Shown piece by piece: positions 8,740 to 17,022 of a DNA stretch of 64,000 nt. This DNA is from an uncultured Ellagibacter sp. Lineage in GTDB: Bacteria; Actinomycetota; Coriobacteriia; Coriobacteriales; Eggerthellaceae. The stretch covers positions 27,385 through 91,384 of the forward strand of contig NZ_CAKTTZ010000003.1 in NCBI RefSeq assembly GCF_934617235.1, given 5' to 3'. The stretch's first letter is position 1. Every line of letters starts with the position of its first letter. The notes beneath the pieces are model-generated. The model was not told the DNA's origin and did no database searches. It worked only from the letters and a program-made list of their open reading frames with translations. A program made the translations under genes and the position numbers.

Positions 8740-9696
8740 TTAGAACACGATGCCCGCAGCAGAGACGACCGCTCCTGCCACAATGCCGACGATGAGAAGT
8801 ATCGCCACGATAATGAGGTTTTGCTTCGGACGACGGTTCGCGCGGAAGAGGACGAGCAGGCCGACGCCCGCCGAGACGAGCAAGCCCGCGAACATGGCTC
8901 CCGCGCCGAGCACGCCTTCCACATACAAGTCGGCGATGACGACACTCGCCGCGCAGTTGGGGATAAGGCCAACGATGGCCGCCACAACGACCGAAAGCGC
9001 GCTGTTCGAGCCGAGGATCTGCGCCAGCGCATCCTCGCCCACCGTTTCGAGCACCACGTTCAAAAGCAGTGTGACGATGAAGATGAAGACCGTGACCTGT
9101 GCGGTGTGCTTGAGCGCGCTCTTCACGATGGAAGCGCCCGCGTGATCATGATGGTGCTCTTCGTCCTTTTCCACCTCGTAAACAAGCTCGGGATTTTCCT
9201 CGCAGGCATGGCATTCACCATTGCAGTGGCAGTGATCGCGCTGACAGAGCTCGTGGATGCGCAGATGTTCTTCGGGGCGATGAAGCAAGCGGAGCACGCC
9301 ATCGAGTGCCAGGCCCGCGACGATGCCCACGACCACCTTCGCTCCCAAAATGGCGCCCATGGTGGAAAGCGGCACCTGCGCCGCGAGGAAGATGGGGATC
9401 ATCTCGTCGGAGGTGGACAGAAGCACAGCGATGAGCGTGCCGACCGTGATGACGCGACCCGCGTAGAGCGTCGAGGCAGCCGCCGAGAAGCCGCATTGGG
9501 GCACAACGCCGAGCACCGCGCCAATGACGGGGCCCGCCTTCCCCGCACGCTTGATGGCGTTTTGCGCCTTGTCGCCCGCCTTGTGCTCGAGCCATTCCAT
9601 CGCTAGATAGGTGACGAACAGAAACGGGATAAGGTAGAGTGTGTCTTCTATTGAGTGTTCGAGGACATGCCCCGCGATATGCATGATTTCTTCCAT
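8740..9696 (-). CDS. Putative multi-pass heavy-metal exporter (ArsP_2-like)
   Basis: About 318 residues and eight to ten membrane helices in two similar halves: GPVIGAVLGVVPQCGFSAAA in the first and AAIVGLIPNCAASVVIADL in the second. Between them is a cytoplasmic loop rich in His and Cys (DHCHCNGECHACEE, then EEHHHDHAG), a likely metal-binding patch. This fits the predicted 10-TM heavy-metal exporter family; some relatives are labelled arsenic or manganese exporters, and the substrate is not determinable here. Start ATG 9696 is tentative, since ATG 9684 has a better RBS (GGAAG). It is divergent from the DUF554 gene. Confidence 0.8.
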   Translation of the reverse strand: MEEIMHIAGHVLEHSIEDTLYLIPFLFVTYLAMEWLEHKAGDKAQNAIKRAGKAGPVIGAVLGVVPQCGFSAAASTLYAGRVITVGTLIAVLLSTSDEMIPIFLAAQVPLSTMGAILGAKVVVGIVAGLALDGVLRLLHRPEEHLRIHELCQRDHCHCNGECHACEENPELVYEVEKDEEHHHDHAGASIVKSALKHTAQVTVFIFIVTLLLNVVLETVGEDALAQILGSNSALSVVVAAIVGLIPNCAASVVIADLYVEGVLGAGAMFAGLLVSAGVGLLVLFRANRRPKQNLIIVAILLIVGIVAGAVVSAAGIVF

Positions 9697-9791
9697 AGCG
9701 AGGTATTCTAGCGCAGTGACTATCGCGCGGGCGACAACGTGCGCGCAGTTTCGCCAAGCGACAAGAAAAACAAAAAGGAGCAAACACGACC

Positions 9792-10502
9792 ATGATCGGA
9801 ACCATCGTCAACACCGTCGCAATCGTCGTGGGAAGCGTTATCGGAAGCCTTGCGAAACGCGGACTTGGCGAGAAATACCAGAACATCCTATTCTGCGCGA
9901 TGGGTCTTGCGGCGACGGGCCTTGGTCTTCATTCCGTGGTCGAAGGCATGAACGGAAGCGTCTATCCCGTGCTGTTCATCGCGAGCCTCGCCATCGGAGG
10001 CGTCGTGGGCACAGCAATCGACATCGAGGGGCGCTTTGGCCGCCTGACCGAGCGCCTATCGAAATCGAAGGCGGAAGGAAGTGACGGAACCAACCTCTCA
10101 CGTGGGCTTTCGACTGGCATCGTGCTGTTCTGCTTCGGCACGCTTTCCATCTTGGGCCCGATCAACAGCGCGCTTTACGGCGACGAGACCTTCCTGCTTA
10201 CCAACGCGACGCTCGACTTTGTAACCTCGATGGTCCTCGCGTCGTCGTTCGGCGTCGGCATGGCGCTCGCGGGCGTGGTTCTTTTTTGCTGGCAGGGCTC
10301 GATCTTCCTTTTGGCGCAGTGGCTCGAGCCGCTTATGACCGCGAACCTGATGTGCGAGATTACCATCGTCGGCGGTTTTCTGATTCTCGCATCGGGCCTA
10401 TCCATCTTGAAAATCAAGGAGATTTCGGTCATGAATCTCCTGCCCGCGCTCTTGGTGCCGCCCGTCTGGTTTGCCATCCTGCCGCTTTTGCGCCTTGGGT
10501 GA
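9792..10502 (+). CDS. DUF554 family membrane protein
   Basis: A 236-residue polytopic membrane protein that begins MIGTIVNTVAIVVGSVIG, the DUF554 (YdfK/YqgA) signature, with glycine-rich helices such as GLAATGLGLHSV and GVVGTAIDIE. AAAGGAG lies 11 bases before the ATG. The family's function is unknown; a transport role is often guessed. It is transcribed away from the metal exporter across a 95-bp gap. Confidence 0.88.
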   Translation: MIGTIVNTVAIVVGSVIGSLAKRGLGEKYQNILFCAMGLAATGLGLHSVVEGMNGSVYPVLFIASLAIGGVVGTAIDIEGRFGRLTERLSKSKAEGSDGTNLSRGLSTGIVLFCFGTLSILGPINSALYGDETFLLTNATLDFVTSMVLASSFGVGMALAGVVLFCWQGSIFLLAQWLEPLMTANLMCEITIVGGFLILASGLSILKIKEISVMNLLPALLVPPVWFAILPLLRLG

Positions 10503-10562
10503 GCTATCTTTGACATCGAGCATACATCGCTCGTGCCTCGCGAGGGGGGTGTCTCAGGCGCC

Positions 10563-11216
10563 TCATTCCCCTTTGTCGGGCGCGATTTCCCCAATGGTTT
10601 TTTCCAGCTTACGCTTGTAAACAGAATCGGCGGCATAAAGCACTGAACAGGGGTTATGCACCGTCATAAAATCCTTTGCAACCAAGGTCACTGCGGGCGC
10701 ATTCGAATACTTGCAGAAAAGCGCATCGTGTCCTATGCAAATACCCATCAGGATATTCAGATCCGTCTTCGCATCGTTGAGCAACAGAGCCTGCATGATT
10801 GGATTGCAGATAACGCAATCGTCTGCCAACGAAGGTACGTCAATGTTCAGGTCAGCTTTCATGTTGCTTTCCAGCTTGCAGCCAACTACCTGCACCTCAA
10901 ACCCGGCCTTCCTGAGAAGCTCTGTCAGGATACGCGTTTCCCTCAACATGGCCGTGCAGGTTGCTATGCCGACAAGAGACGCCCCCATGCAGGACGCAAA
11001 CTTGATCGTGTCCTGAACGCGTGTCGAATTAACCGTTTCAGCGCTGACTATCGCGGCAGATTCCATTATGAGGTGGTTCTCGGGTTCGTTGTAAAGACGC
11101 AGCGCCTCGTCATGCATTTCTTTAGTAATTGATGTTTGAACGCAGAAATCAGGCGCAGTCTTGTCCAGATGTTCGCAAGCTACTACCCGGCAACTCTCGC
11201 AAGCAATATCGCTCAT
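10563..11216 (-). CDS. DUF1847 family putative metal-binding protein
   Basis: A 217-residue cytosolic protein. The N-terminal CESCRVVACE and further Cys residues (FASCMG, GIATCT, GCKLESN, DDCVICNP, GICIGHDALFCKY) fit DUF1847, annotated as a metal-binding protein of anaerobes; no reaction is known. ATG 11216 gives the family start MSDIACESC. A 12-codon upstream extension exists but has no family-like sequence. It stands alone between a + strand gene and the repeat region. Confidence 0.82.
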   Translation of the reverse strand: MSDIACESCRVVACEHLDKTAPDFCVQTSITKEMHDEALRLYNEPENHLIMESAAIVSAETVNSTRVQDTIKFASCMGASLVGIATCTAMLRETRILTELLRKAGFEVQVVGCKLESNMKADLNIDVPSLADDCVICNPIMQALLLNDAKTDLNILMGICIGHDALFCKYSNAPAVTLVAKDFMTVHNPCSVLYAADSVYKRKLEKTIGEIAPDKGE

Positions 11217-11392
11217 CGTCCTCAACGCCTTTCGATCCTGAATTGCACCCAATTCCGCAAGGGAGCGAAAATACCCCGTCTCGCGTCGTTACACACAGGC
11301 ACAAAATAACACCCAGCAAGAGGAAAGGCAATTCTTGACAAGCGCTCCGACCAGGTCACCTTGCACAAGGGGAAAGTGCGAAGCGCCACACT

Positions 11393-11562
11393 CGCCCCGA
11401 AGACAGCGAGAAGGCCTCTGGCGGATGCGGGGCGCGCGAAAGGATTTCGACGCGTACTTCGCGCGGGACGTCACGCTCGCCCCGAAGACAGCGAGGGCCC
11501 GCCCGGCGAGTTCAGATGGCGCGAAAGGTTGAGGACGCGTACTTCAAGTACGCGACGAAACC
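11393..11562. repeat. Two 85-bp direct repeats between groEL and DUF1847
   Basis: Two degenerate copies in exact 85-bp register share three blocks: TCGCCCCGAAGACAGCGAG at 11393 and 11478, GCGCGAAAGG at 11435 and 11520, and GACGCGTACTTC at 11450 and 11535. The second copy ends in a palindrome, GCGTACTT-C-AAGTACGC. The whole 420-bp interval 11217-11637 has no credible gene. A stem TTTCGCTGGC/GCCAGCGAAA at 11609-11634 lies just past the groEL stop and may act as its terminator, although the T tract is weak. Confidence 0.75.
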
Positions 11563-11637
11563 TTGGAGCGCCAGCTGGACCGCCAGGCGGGCCCGCAGCG
11601 TCGAGCTATTTCGCTGGCTGTAAGCCAGCGAAACCTA

Positions 11638-13272
11638 TTACATCATGCCCATGCCGCCGCCCTGGCCTGCTGCGGCGAGAGCGGAGAGGTCGACGCCTTC
11701 CTTCGGAATCTCGGTGACCGTGGCCTCGGTGATGAGGATGAGGCCAGCGACGGAAGCTGCGGACTGCAGCGCCGTGCGGGTAACCTTGACCGGGTCGTTC
11801 ACGCCCATCGCAATCATGTCGCCGTACTCGCCGGTTGCGCAGTTCAGGCCTTCGCCAGTGGGCAGACCCTTGATCTTCTCAACCACAACGGAGCCTTCGA
11901 AGCCGGCGTTCTGAGCAATCGCGCGAATCGGAGCCTCGAGAGCCTTGCGGATGATGTCGATGCCGACGAGCTCGTCCTTGTCGGTGGTCTCAATCTTATC
12001 GAGCTCGGAGACAACGTCGAGCAGAGCGACGCCGCCACCAGGAACGATGCCCTCTTCGACAGCCGCGCGCGTTGCCTGCAGCGCGTCTTCGATGCGGGAC
12101 TTCTTCTCCTTGAGCTCGGACTCGGTAGCAGCACCGACCTTGAGCACGGCCACGCCGCCGGAGAGCTTGGCAAGGCGCTCCTGGAGCTTCTCGCGGTCGA
12201 AGTCGGACTCGGTGCGATCGAGCTCGGCCTTGATCTGGGCGATGCGATCCTCGATGTCCTTCTTCTCGCCCGCGCCGTCGACGATGAGCGAGTTCTCCTT
12301 GGTGACCTTCACGGTCTTGGCGGTGCCGAGCATGTCGATGGTGACATCGGCAAGCGTCATGCCGAGATCCTTCGAGATGACGGTTGCGCCGGTGACGGCG
12401 GCCATGTCCTCGAGGATGCGCTTGCGGCGATCGCCGAAGCCGGGGGCCTTGATGGCGACGCAGTTGAACGTGCCGCGGAGCTTGTTGAGCAGGATGGTGG
12501 CAAGCGCTTCGCCTTCGACGTCCTCAGCGACGAGGAACAGCGGACGGCCGGTCTTGATGATGGACTCGAGCAGAGAGACCATATCCTGGATGTTGGTCAC
12601 CTTCTGGTCGGTGAGCAGGATGAACGGATCTTTCAGGTTCGCTTCCATCTTCTCGGCGTCGGTCGCCATGTACGGGGAGATGTAGCCGCGATCGTATTGC
12701 ATGCCCTCGACGATGTTCACGTCCATGCCGAACGTCTGGGAGTCCTCGACGGAGATAGCGCCGTCCTTGCCGACAGCTTCCATGGCCTCGGCGATCTTCT
12801 CGCCGATTTCGGGGTCGCCCGCGGAGATGGTGCCGACGTTGGCAATCTGCTCCTTGGTGTCGATGGTCTGGGCGTTCGCCTTGATGGCCTCGACGACGGC
12901 GTTGGTCGCCTTCTGGATGCCGCGGCGGATGCCGAGCGCGTCGGCGCCAGCGGTGACATTGCGCAGGCCCTCGTTGACGATGACGTCGGCGAGCAGGGTC
13001 GCGGTCGTGGTGCCGTCGCCCGCGTCGTCGTTGGTCTTCACGGCTGCCTCGCGGATGAGCTGGGCACCCATGTTCTCAACGGGGTCATCGAGCTCGATTT
13101 CCTTGGCGACAGTGACGCCGTCATTGGTGACGAGCGGCGCGCCGTAGGACTTCTCGAGGGCGACATAACGGCCCTTGGGGCCAAGCGTGACCTTCACAGC
13201 ATCGGCGAGCTTGGAAACGCCGGCCGCGAGAGCGGAGCGGGCGTCAGATTCGAACTTGATATCCTTAGCCAT
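11638..13272 (-). CDS. groEL: Chaperonin GroEL
   Basis: A 544-residue Hsp60 that folds proteins in an ATP-driven double ring capped by GroES. It begins MAKDIKFESDARSALAAGV and includes VTLGPKGRYVALEKSYG, the ATP-site motif DDAGDGTTTATLLAD and the C-terminal GGMGMM tail. The start is fixed by the family N-terminus and GAAAGGA upstream; the open extension to 13362 is not conserved. It lies 165 bp downstream of groES and is presumably co-transcribed from the CIRCE-regulated promoter. Confidence 0.99.
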   Translation of the reverse strand: MAKDIKFESDARSALAAGVSKLADAVKVTLGPKGRYVALEKSYGAPLVTNDGVTVAKEIELDDPVENMGAQLIREAAVKTNDDAGDGTTTATLLADVIVNEGLRNVTAGADALGIRRGIQKATNAVVEAIKANAQTIDTKEQIANVGTISAGDPEIGEKIAEAMEAVGKDGAISVEDSQTFGMDVNIVEGMQYDRGYISPYMATDAEKMEANLKDPFILLTDQKVTNIQDMVSLLESIIKTGRPLFLVAEDVEGEALATILLNKLRGTFNCVAIKAPGFGDRRKRILEDMAAVTGATVISKDLGMTLADVTIDMLGTAKTVKVTKENSLIVDGAGEKKDIEDRIAQIKAELDRTESDFDREKLQERLAKLSGGVAVLKVGAATESELKEKKSRIEDALQATRAAVEEGIVPGGGVALLDVVSELDKIETTDKDELVGIDIIRKALEAPIRAIAQNAGFEGSVVVEKIKGLPTGEGLNCATGEYGDMIAMGVNDPVKVTRTALQSAASVAGLILITEATVTEIPKEGVDLSALAAAGQGGGMGMM

Positions 13273-13437
13273 TGTTAGGCTTCCTTTCCTTGAAGATACT
13301 GAGCAAAGCGGAAGTGGTTCGCGATGGATTCCGAAAGTGGAAAGCCGGGAGGCTTGAAGCAAGCGACCTTAGGGCCGCACGCAAAACCGGTGCCTCACGT
13401 TGCGATTTCGGGCCTACCGCGAAAACCGTCAGACTAG

Positions 13438-13728
13438 CTATTCGAAGACTGCGTAGATGTCCTCGGAGCGAAGGATCATGACCTCTTCGCCGTTGACCTT
13501 GACTTCGGTTCCGCCGTACTTGCCATAAAGCACGCGGTCGCCTTCCTTCACGGGCACGGGAACGAGGTTGCCGTCCTTGTCGAGCTTGCCCTCGCCCACC
13601 TTGAGAACAACACCCGTCTGGGGCTTTTCCTTCGCGTCGTGCGCGAGAATGAGGCCACCTGCGGTGGTTTCCTCTGCTTCGTCCTGCTTCACGATGACGC
13701 GATCGCCGAGCGGCTTCAGGTTCATCAT
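13438..13728 (-). CDS. groES: Co-chaperonin GroES
   Basis: A 96-residue Hsp10 that caps GroEL. It reads MNLKPLGDRVIVKQDEAEE, the mobile loop ETTAGGLILA, and ends RSEDIYAVFE. Two adjacent ATGs (13728 and 13725) share the AGGAAGG ribosome-binding site; the second matches the usual family start, and either is possible. It is first in the groES-groEL unit and preceded by CIRCE and a clear promoter. Confidence 0.98.
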   Translation of the reverse strand: MMNLKPLGDRVIVKQDEAEETTAGGLILAHDAKEKPQTGVVLKVGEGKLDKDGNLVPVPVKEGDRVLYGKYGGTEVKVNGEEVMILRSEDIYAVFE

Positions 13729-13787
13729 TGCTTGCCTTCCTCTCATCAACCTTGAATCGATGGTTGTTAATACCGAGCTTTCGAGTG

Positions 13788-13814
13788 CTAGCACTCTTCG
13801 CATCTGAGTGCTAA
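13788..13814 (-). promoter_or_regulatory. CIRCE operator for HrcA
   Basis: On the minus strand this reads TTAGCACTC, a 9-bp spacer, then GAGTGCTAG: the CIRCE inverted repeat with one mismatch in the last base. It sits just downstream of the predicted start site, where HrcA binding would block transcription. The right half is itself part of a perfect 14-bp palindrome (13783-13796), and another half-site, GAGTGCTAG, lies at 13873-13881 upstream of the -35. The hrcA gene is not in this window. Confidence 0.92.
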
Positions 13815-13826
13815 CAACATTGGGTA

Positions 13827-13854
13827 ACTATAGCATCTGAAAAAGTGAATGCAA
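13827..13854 (-). promoter_or_regulatory. groES promoter
   Basis: A vegetative-sigma-type promoter on the minus strand: TTGCAT at 13849-13854, 16-bp spacer, TATAGT at 13827-13832. CIRCE begins about 12 bp after the -10. Confidence 0.85.
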
Positions 13855-13921
13855 GCATTTTGCAGAAAACTTGAGTGCTAGGGACTTAGGTTTTATCGAA
13901 TCGTCACACTGCGTTCATAAT

Positions 13922-14704
13922 TCACTTCGCACGCGGGGAGACAAGCCCGCTCTCGTAAGCGCATACCACAAGCTGCGCCCGATCGTGCGCGTCGAGCTTT
14001 CCCATGACGCGCGCGACGTGCGTTTTCACCGTTGCGGGCGAAATTACCAGCTCGCCTGCGATTTCCTCGTTGGTAAGCCCGCGCGCCACCAGCGTGAGAA
14101 TCTCCCGTTCGCGACCGGTGAGCGAGCGCATGGCCTCCCGCGCAGGCGACCCCTGCCGCGCGCCCGCACGTGGACGCGACGCCACGAACGTCTCCACCAG
14201 ACGACGCATGACCGAGGGCTGGATGAGCGCATCGCCGCGCGCGACGATGCGGATGGCCTCGACAATATCGTCGGGCTCGGCATCCTTCAGCAGAAAGCCG
14301 CTCGCCCCCGCAGCGAGCGCGTCGTAGACGTACTCGTCGATGTCGAATGTGGTGAGAACGAGAACGTGCGTGCCCATGAGCAGCGGGTTCGAAGTGATAT
14401 CGCGCGTGGCTTCGATGCCGTTTCTCACCGGCATGCGGATATCCATAAGCACCACGTCGGGGCGGATCTTCTGCGCGAGATAAACCGCCTCTTCGCCGTT
14501 GCGCGCCTCGCCTGCGACCGAAAGCCCATCGTAGGAGTTGAGAATCATGCGGAACCCGCTTCTCACGAGGTCCTGATCGTCGGCAACGAGGATGCGCAGG
14601 ACGTCCTTCGCCGAGTCCTGGCTGCCCGCCGCAGATGCAGGGGCAGCGCCGCGCGCGACGGGAGCTACGGAAAAACCCGCCGCCTTCGACTTATCCTCAT
14701 CCAT
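13922..14704 (-). CDS. NarL/LuxR-family response regulator
   Basis: A 260-residue regulator with a low-complexity N-terminal extension of about 33 residues, a receiver domain (ILVADDQDLVRSGF, phospho-acceptor Asp near 88 in VVLMDIRMP, LTTFDIDEYVYDAL) and a C-terminal LuxR helix-turn-helix (LTGREREILTLVARGLTNEE, then SPATVKTHVARVMGKL). ATG 14704 overlaps the kinase stop by eight bases (ATGGATGA), so the pair is translationally coupled, and GGGGAAGGGG precedes it. The target genes are unknown. Confidence 0.95.
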   Translation of the reverse strand: MDEDKSKAAGFSVAPVARGAAPASAAGSQDSAKDVLRILVADDQDLVRSGFRMILNSYDGLSVAGEARNGEEAVYLAQKIRPDVVLMDIRMPVRNGIEATRDITSNPLLMGTHVLVLTTFDIDEYVYDALAAGASGFLLKDAEPDDIVEAIRIVARGDALIQPSVMRRLVETFVASRPRAGARQGSPAREAMRSLTGREREILTLVARGLTNEEIAGELVISPATVKTHVARVMGKLDAHDRAQLVVCAYESGLVSPRAK

Positions 14705-15965
14705 GGGATTCCCCTTCCCCGCTCGCAGCATCGAAGCTTGCGGGCGCATCGCCTACCGGGATGGTCGCGCGAACGCGAAAGCCTCCCCCGCTGAGCCGAC
14801 CTGCATCGAGAGAGCCTCCGAGCAGCTTCGCCCTCTCCCGCATGCCATCGATGCCGTGGCCGTCCGCCGAGGCAGTGCTGCTTACAGCATTCAGCGCGCC
14901 GTCGCCGTCATCTTGCACGGTAAGCGTCGCCTTCGCGCCGTCGCTCGCAAGGACGATCGACGCGTTTTTCGCATGGGCATGACGAACGATGTTGGTCGTG
15001 GCCTCGCGGGCGATGCCGAACAGCGCGATGTCGATAAACGCCGGCGTCGCGTCCCGATTGTAGCCCGACGCATCGAGCGTTGCGGCGACCCCTGCTTCCT
15101 GAAGGTAATCCGCCAAATCCTCAAGGCGCGCCGTGCCCTCGGTCGGGGTGGTTTCAGCGGAGGAATCCCCCGCCCTGAGCACGCCGATCATCGCGCGGAT
15201 TTCCTCGAGCGCCTCTTTCGCCGTCTTATGCGCAAGCGACACCGCTTCTTTCGCAGCAGCGGGATCGCGCTCGATCAGGCGCTCGGCTGCCGCCGTCTGA
15301 ATGCTGACCGCCGAAAGCGAGTGAGCCGTGATGTCGTGGACCTCGCGCGCGATGCGGACGCGCTCCTCCTCGACGCGACGAGCAGCCACCTCTTCACGCG
15401 TGCGCTCGGCCTCCTCCGCTCGCTGCTCGGTTGCTCGCACGGAATCGCGATGAGCGCACACGGCCAGCCCACCGAGCACCGAGGCGACCATAAGCACGAG
15501 ATTTTGCACGTACGCCCAAAACCACAGCGCAGCCGAGGTTCCGCCGTAGGTCGCTGCCGCAAGCGCCGCGACGCTCGCGACGGACGCGATGGCCATCTCG
15601 ATGCGCGAGCATTCCACGACGATGGTAAACAGCGCAACCATAGGCCCGAAGATGGCGAGCGTCGATCCGTGGAAAGAGCTTTGCAGCCCGACGAACGCCA
15701 CAAGCGTGAAAACGAAGACAAGCCAGGGTGATTTTCTACGCGCTACCAGGGGAAACGTTGTGAGGGCAAGCGCTATGAACGACGAGGTTGCAGGGACGAC
15801 CGCCTCGATTCCGAGCATGCGGCGCAAGGCCTCGTCGGGCAGGATAAGACTCGCGGAAACCATGAGCTGCACGGCACCGAAAGCGAAGGCGGCAAGCGCC
15901 ACGGCAACGTCGATCGCCCAATCGCGCGGGCTCATTTCACGATTATGTATAAGCAAGCTGTCCAT
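14697..15965 (-). CDS. NarL-type sensor histidine kinase
   Basis: About 422 residues. The N-terminal half has five or six membrane helices (AVALAAFAFGAVQLMVSA, FIALALTTFPLVA, LVFVFTLVAFVGL) and little extracytoplasmic sequence, so it may sense the membrane or an internal cue. A HisKA_3 dimerisation domain carries the phosphorylated His in REVHDITAHSLSAVS. The ATPase domain has REATTNIVRHAHAKNAS, DDGDG and GHGIDGMRERAKLLGG. The start is uncertain: ATG 15965 is chosen over 15935, and an extension to 16079 seems unlikely because it has no RBS. Its partner regulator follows directly. Confidence 0.92.
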   Translation of the reverse strand: MDSLLIHNREMSPRDWAIDVAVALAAFAFGAVQLMVSASLILPDEALRRMLGIEAVVPATSSFIALALTTFPLVARRKSPWLVFVFTLVAFVGLQSSFHGSTLAIFGPMVALFTIVVECSRIEMAIASVASVAALAAATYGGTSAALWFWAYVQNLVLMVASVLGGLAVCAHRDSVRATEQRAEEAERTREEVAARRVEEERVRIAREVHDITAHSLSAVSIQTAAAERLIERDPAAAKEAVSLAHKTAKEALEEIRAMIGVLRAGDSSAETTPTEGTARLEDLADYLQEAGVAATLDASGYNRDATPAFIDIALFGIAREATTNIVRHAHAKNASIVLASDGAKATLTVQDDGDGALNAVSSTASADGHGIDGMRERAKLLGGSLDAGRLSGGGFRVRATIPVGDAPASFDAASGEGESHG

Positions 15966-16065
15966 GACCCCATTATGCGCAAACCCCGCACGGCGCGCCA
16001 TACGCCATGCGGGGTATCCGAACAAAACCAGACTTGGAATCAGGGGCCGAAACGAGCAGAACCAG

Positions 16066-16230
16066 TAGTTGGTGGTCACTTGAGCGAGTTGTGCGCTGCC
16101 ATTTCTCAGAATAATTCAATTTGCTTTAAGCTGACCTGGGGTTTCGTTCTCGAAGGATGTCCCAAGCCATCGTGAAGGGGAGAATCGGGCGAAAAAACGT
16201 CGCACAACTCGTTCAGTTGACCACCAACTA
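16066..16230. mobile_element. MITE-like element with 30-bp terminal inverted repeats
   Basis: The ends 16066-16095 and 16201-16230 are inverted copies identical at 27 of 30 bases; both outer ends read TAGTTGGTGGTCA and both inner ends CGAGTTGTGCG. The 105-bp core has no ORF of note. Both ends finish in TA, as expected if TA is the duplicated target (IS630/Tc1-mariner style). It fills most of the 280-bp gap between the kinase gene and the MOSC gene, a position typical of small non-autonomous elements. No transposase is nearby. Confidence 0.65.
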
Positions 16231-16245
16231 AGGGGTGTGCTCTCG

Positions 16246-16815
16246 CTACGCGTTGGCAGCAGCGGCCTCTTTCGCCTTCGCAGCCTTCTCGGCGGCCTCC
16301 TCAGCGCGCACCTTGGCAATCTCGTCGAGCGCCTCCTGCGGGGTGTACTTGCAGTGGCCGTCACCCATCTTGGTCACCACGATGGCGTCGCCCACCGACA
16401 CCGTGCCACCGGTGACCACCTCGAAGAAGATGCCCTCGCGCGGGAAAATGCAGTCGCCCGCCAGGTAATAGATGGCGCACTTCTTATGGCACACCTTGCC
16501 GATCTGGGAAAGCTCGAGCACGACCTCGTCGCCGATCTTCACCTGGGTGCCGAGCGGCAGTGCAAGAAGATCCATCCCCTCGGTGGTGATATTCTCGGCA
16601 AAGTCGCCTTCCTTCACGTCGAGACCCATCGCGCGCGCCTTCTCGATGGATTCCCACGCGAGCAGCGACACCTGGCGATGCCAGTCACCGGCATGAGCGT
16701 CGCCCGTCACACCATGGTGCGGGTCGATGTGAATTTGCCCACTCTCAACAGGCTTTTTGCGCGTACCCTTGCGCTCGGAAACGTTGACGGAACGAACGTG
16801 GCCGGTGTTTTCCAT
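16246..16815 (-). CDS. MOSC domain protein
   Basis: A 189-residue protein with a MOSC (molybdenum cofactor sulfurase C-terminal) beta-barrel. It has HHGVTGDAHAGDWHRQVSLL near residue 33, EGDFAENITTEGMDL near 70, and CHKKCAIYYLAGDC with the candidate metal- or sulfur-handling cysteines near 108, then REGIFFEVVTGG. The last 25 residues are Ala/Glu/Lys-rich. In anaerobes stand-alone MOSC proteins are thought to handle Moco or sulfur; the exact reaction is not known. It is preceded by a clear promoter and a terminator-like leader hairpin. The start codon ATG 16815 follows GGGGAG. Confidence 0.88.
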   Translation of the reverse strand: MENTGHVRSVNVSERKGTRKKPVESGQIHIDPHHGVTGDAHAGDWHRQVSLLAWESIEKARAMGLDVKEGDFAENITTEGMDLLALPLGTQVKIGDEVVLELSQIGKVCHKKCAIYYLAGDCIFPREGIFFEVVTGGTVSVGDAIVVTKMGDGHCKYTPQEALDEIAKVRAEEAAEKAAKAKEAAAANA

Positions 16816-16836
16816 AATGATTTCTCCCCTCAGTGC

Positions 16837-16890
16837 GAAAAAGGCCGCCAGTCCGTGCGAGCGAACTCGCGGCGAGGACTTGCGGCCTTT
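16837..16890 (-). terminator. Terminator-like hairpin in the 5' leader of the MOSC gene
   Basis: On the minus strand, AAAGGCCGC and GTCC pair with GGAC and GCGGCCTTT. Inside is a second stem, GCGAG-TTCG-CTCGC, closed by a UUCG tetraloop, and the hairpin ends in TTTTT. It lies between the MOSC promoter (-10 at 16918) and the ORF, so RNA polymerase must read through it to express the gene. Confidence 0.7.
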
Positions 16891-16917
16891 GCGTTAACAT
16901 CTAGTAACTGAGTAGGA

Positions 16918-16946
16918 ATAATAGAACTCCCAGCGATTAAACGCAA
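16918..16946 (-). promoter_or_regulatory. Promoter of the MOSC gene
   Basis: TTGCGT at 16941-16946 and TATTAT at 16918-16923 with a 17-bp spacer. The 13-bp sequence AGGAATAATAGAA that includes the -10 occurs again 35 bp upstream, at about 16949-16961, and could be an operator or a second -10. Confidence 0.65.
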
Positions 16947-17022
16947 GAAGGAATAATAGAATTTTCTGCGCTGCACGAATTTCGACACGTTTTGTATCGT
17001 TTCGTCACGTTTCGCTGCATCG

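Noticed and set aside
10005..10165. Minus-strand ORFs within the DUF554 gene
   Set aside because: They are antisense shadows; the + frame has an RBS and a full family sequence.
16816..16917. Molybdenum-cofactor riboswitch before the MOSC gene
   Set aside because: The leader is only about 100 bases and is taken up by one terminator-like hairpin; none of the conserved aptamer blocks is visible.
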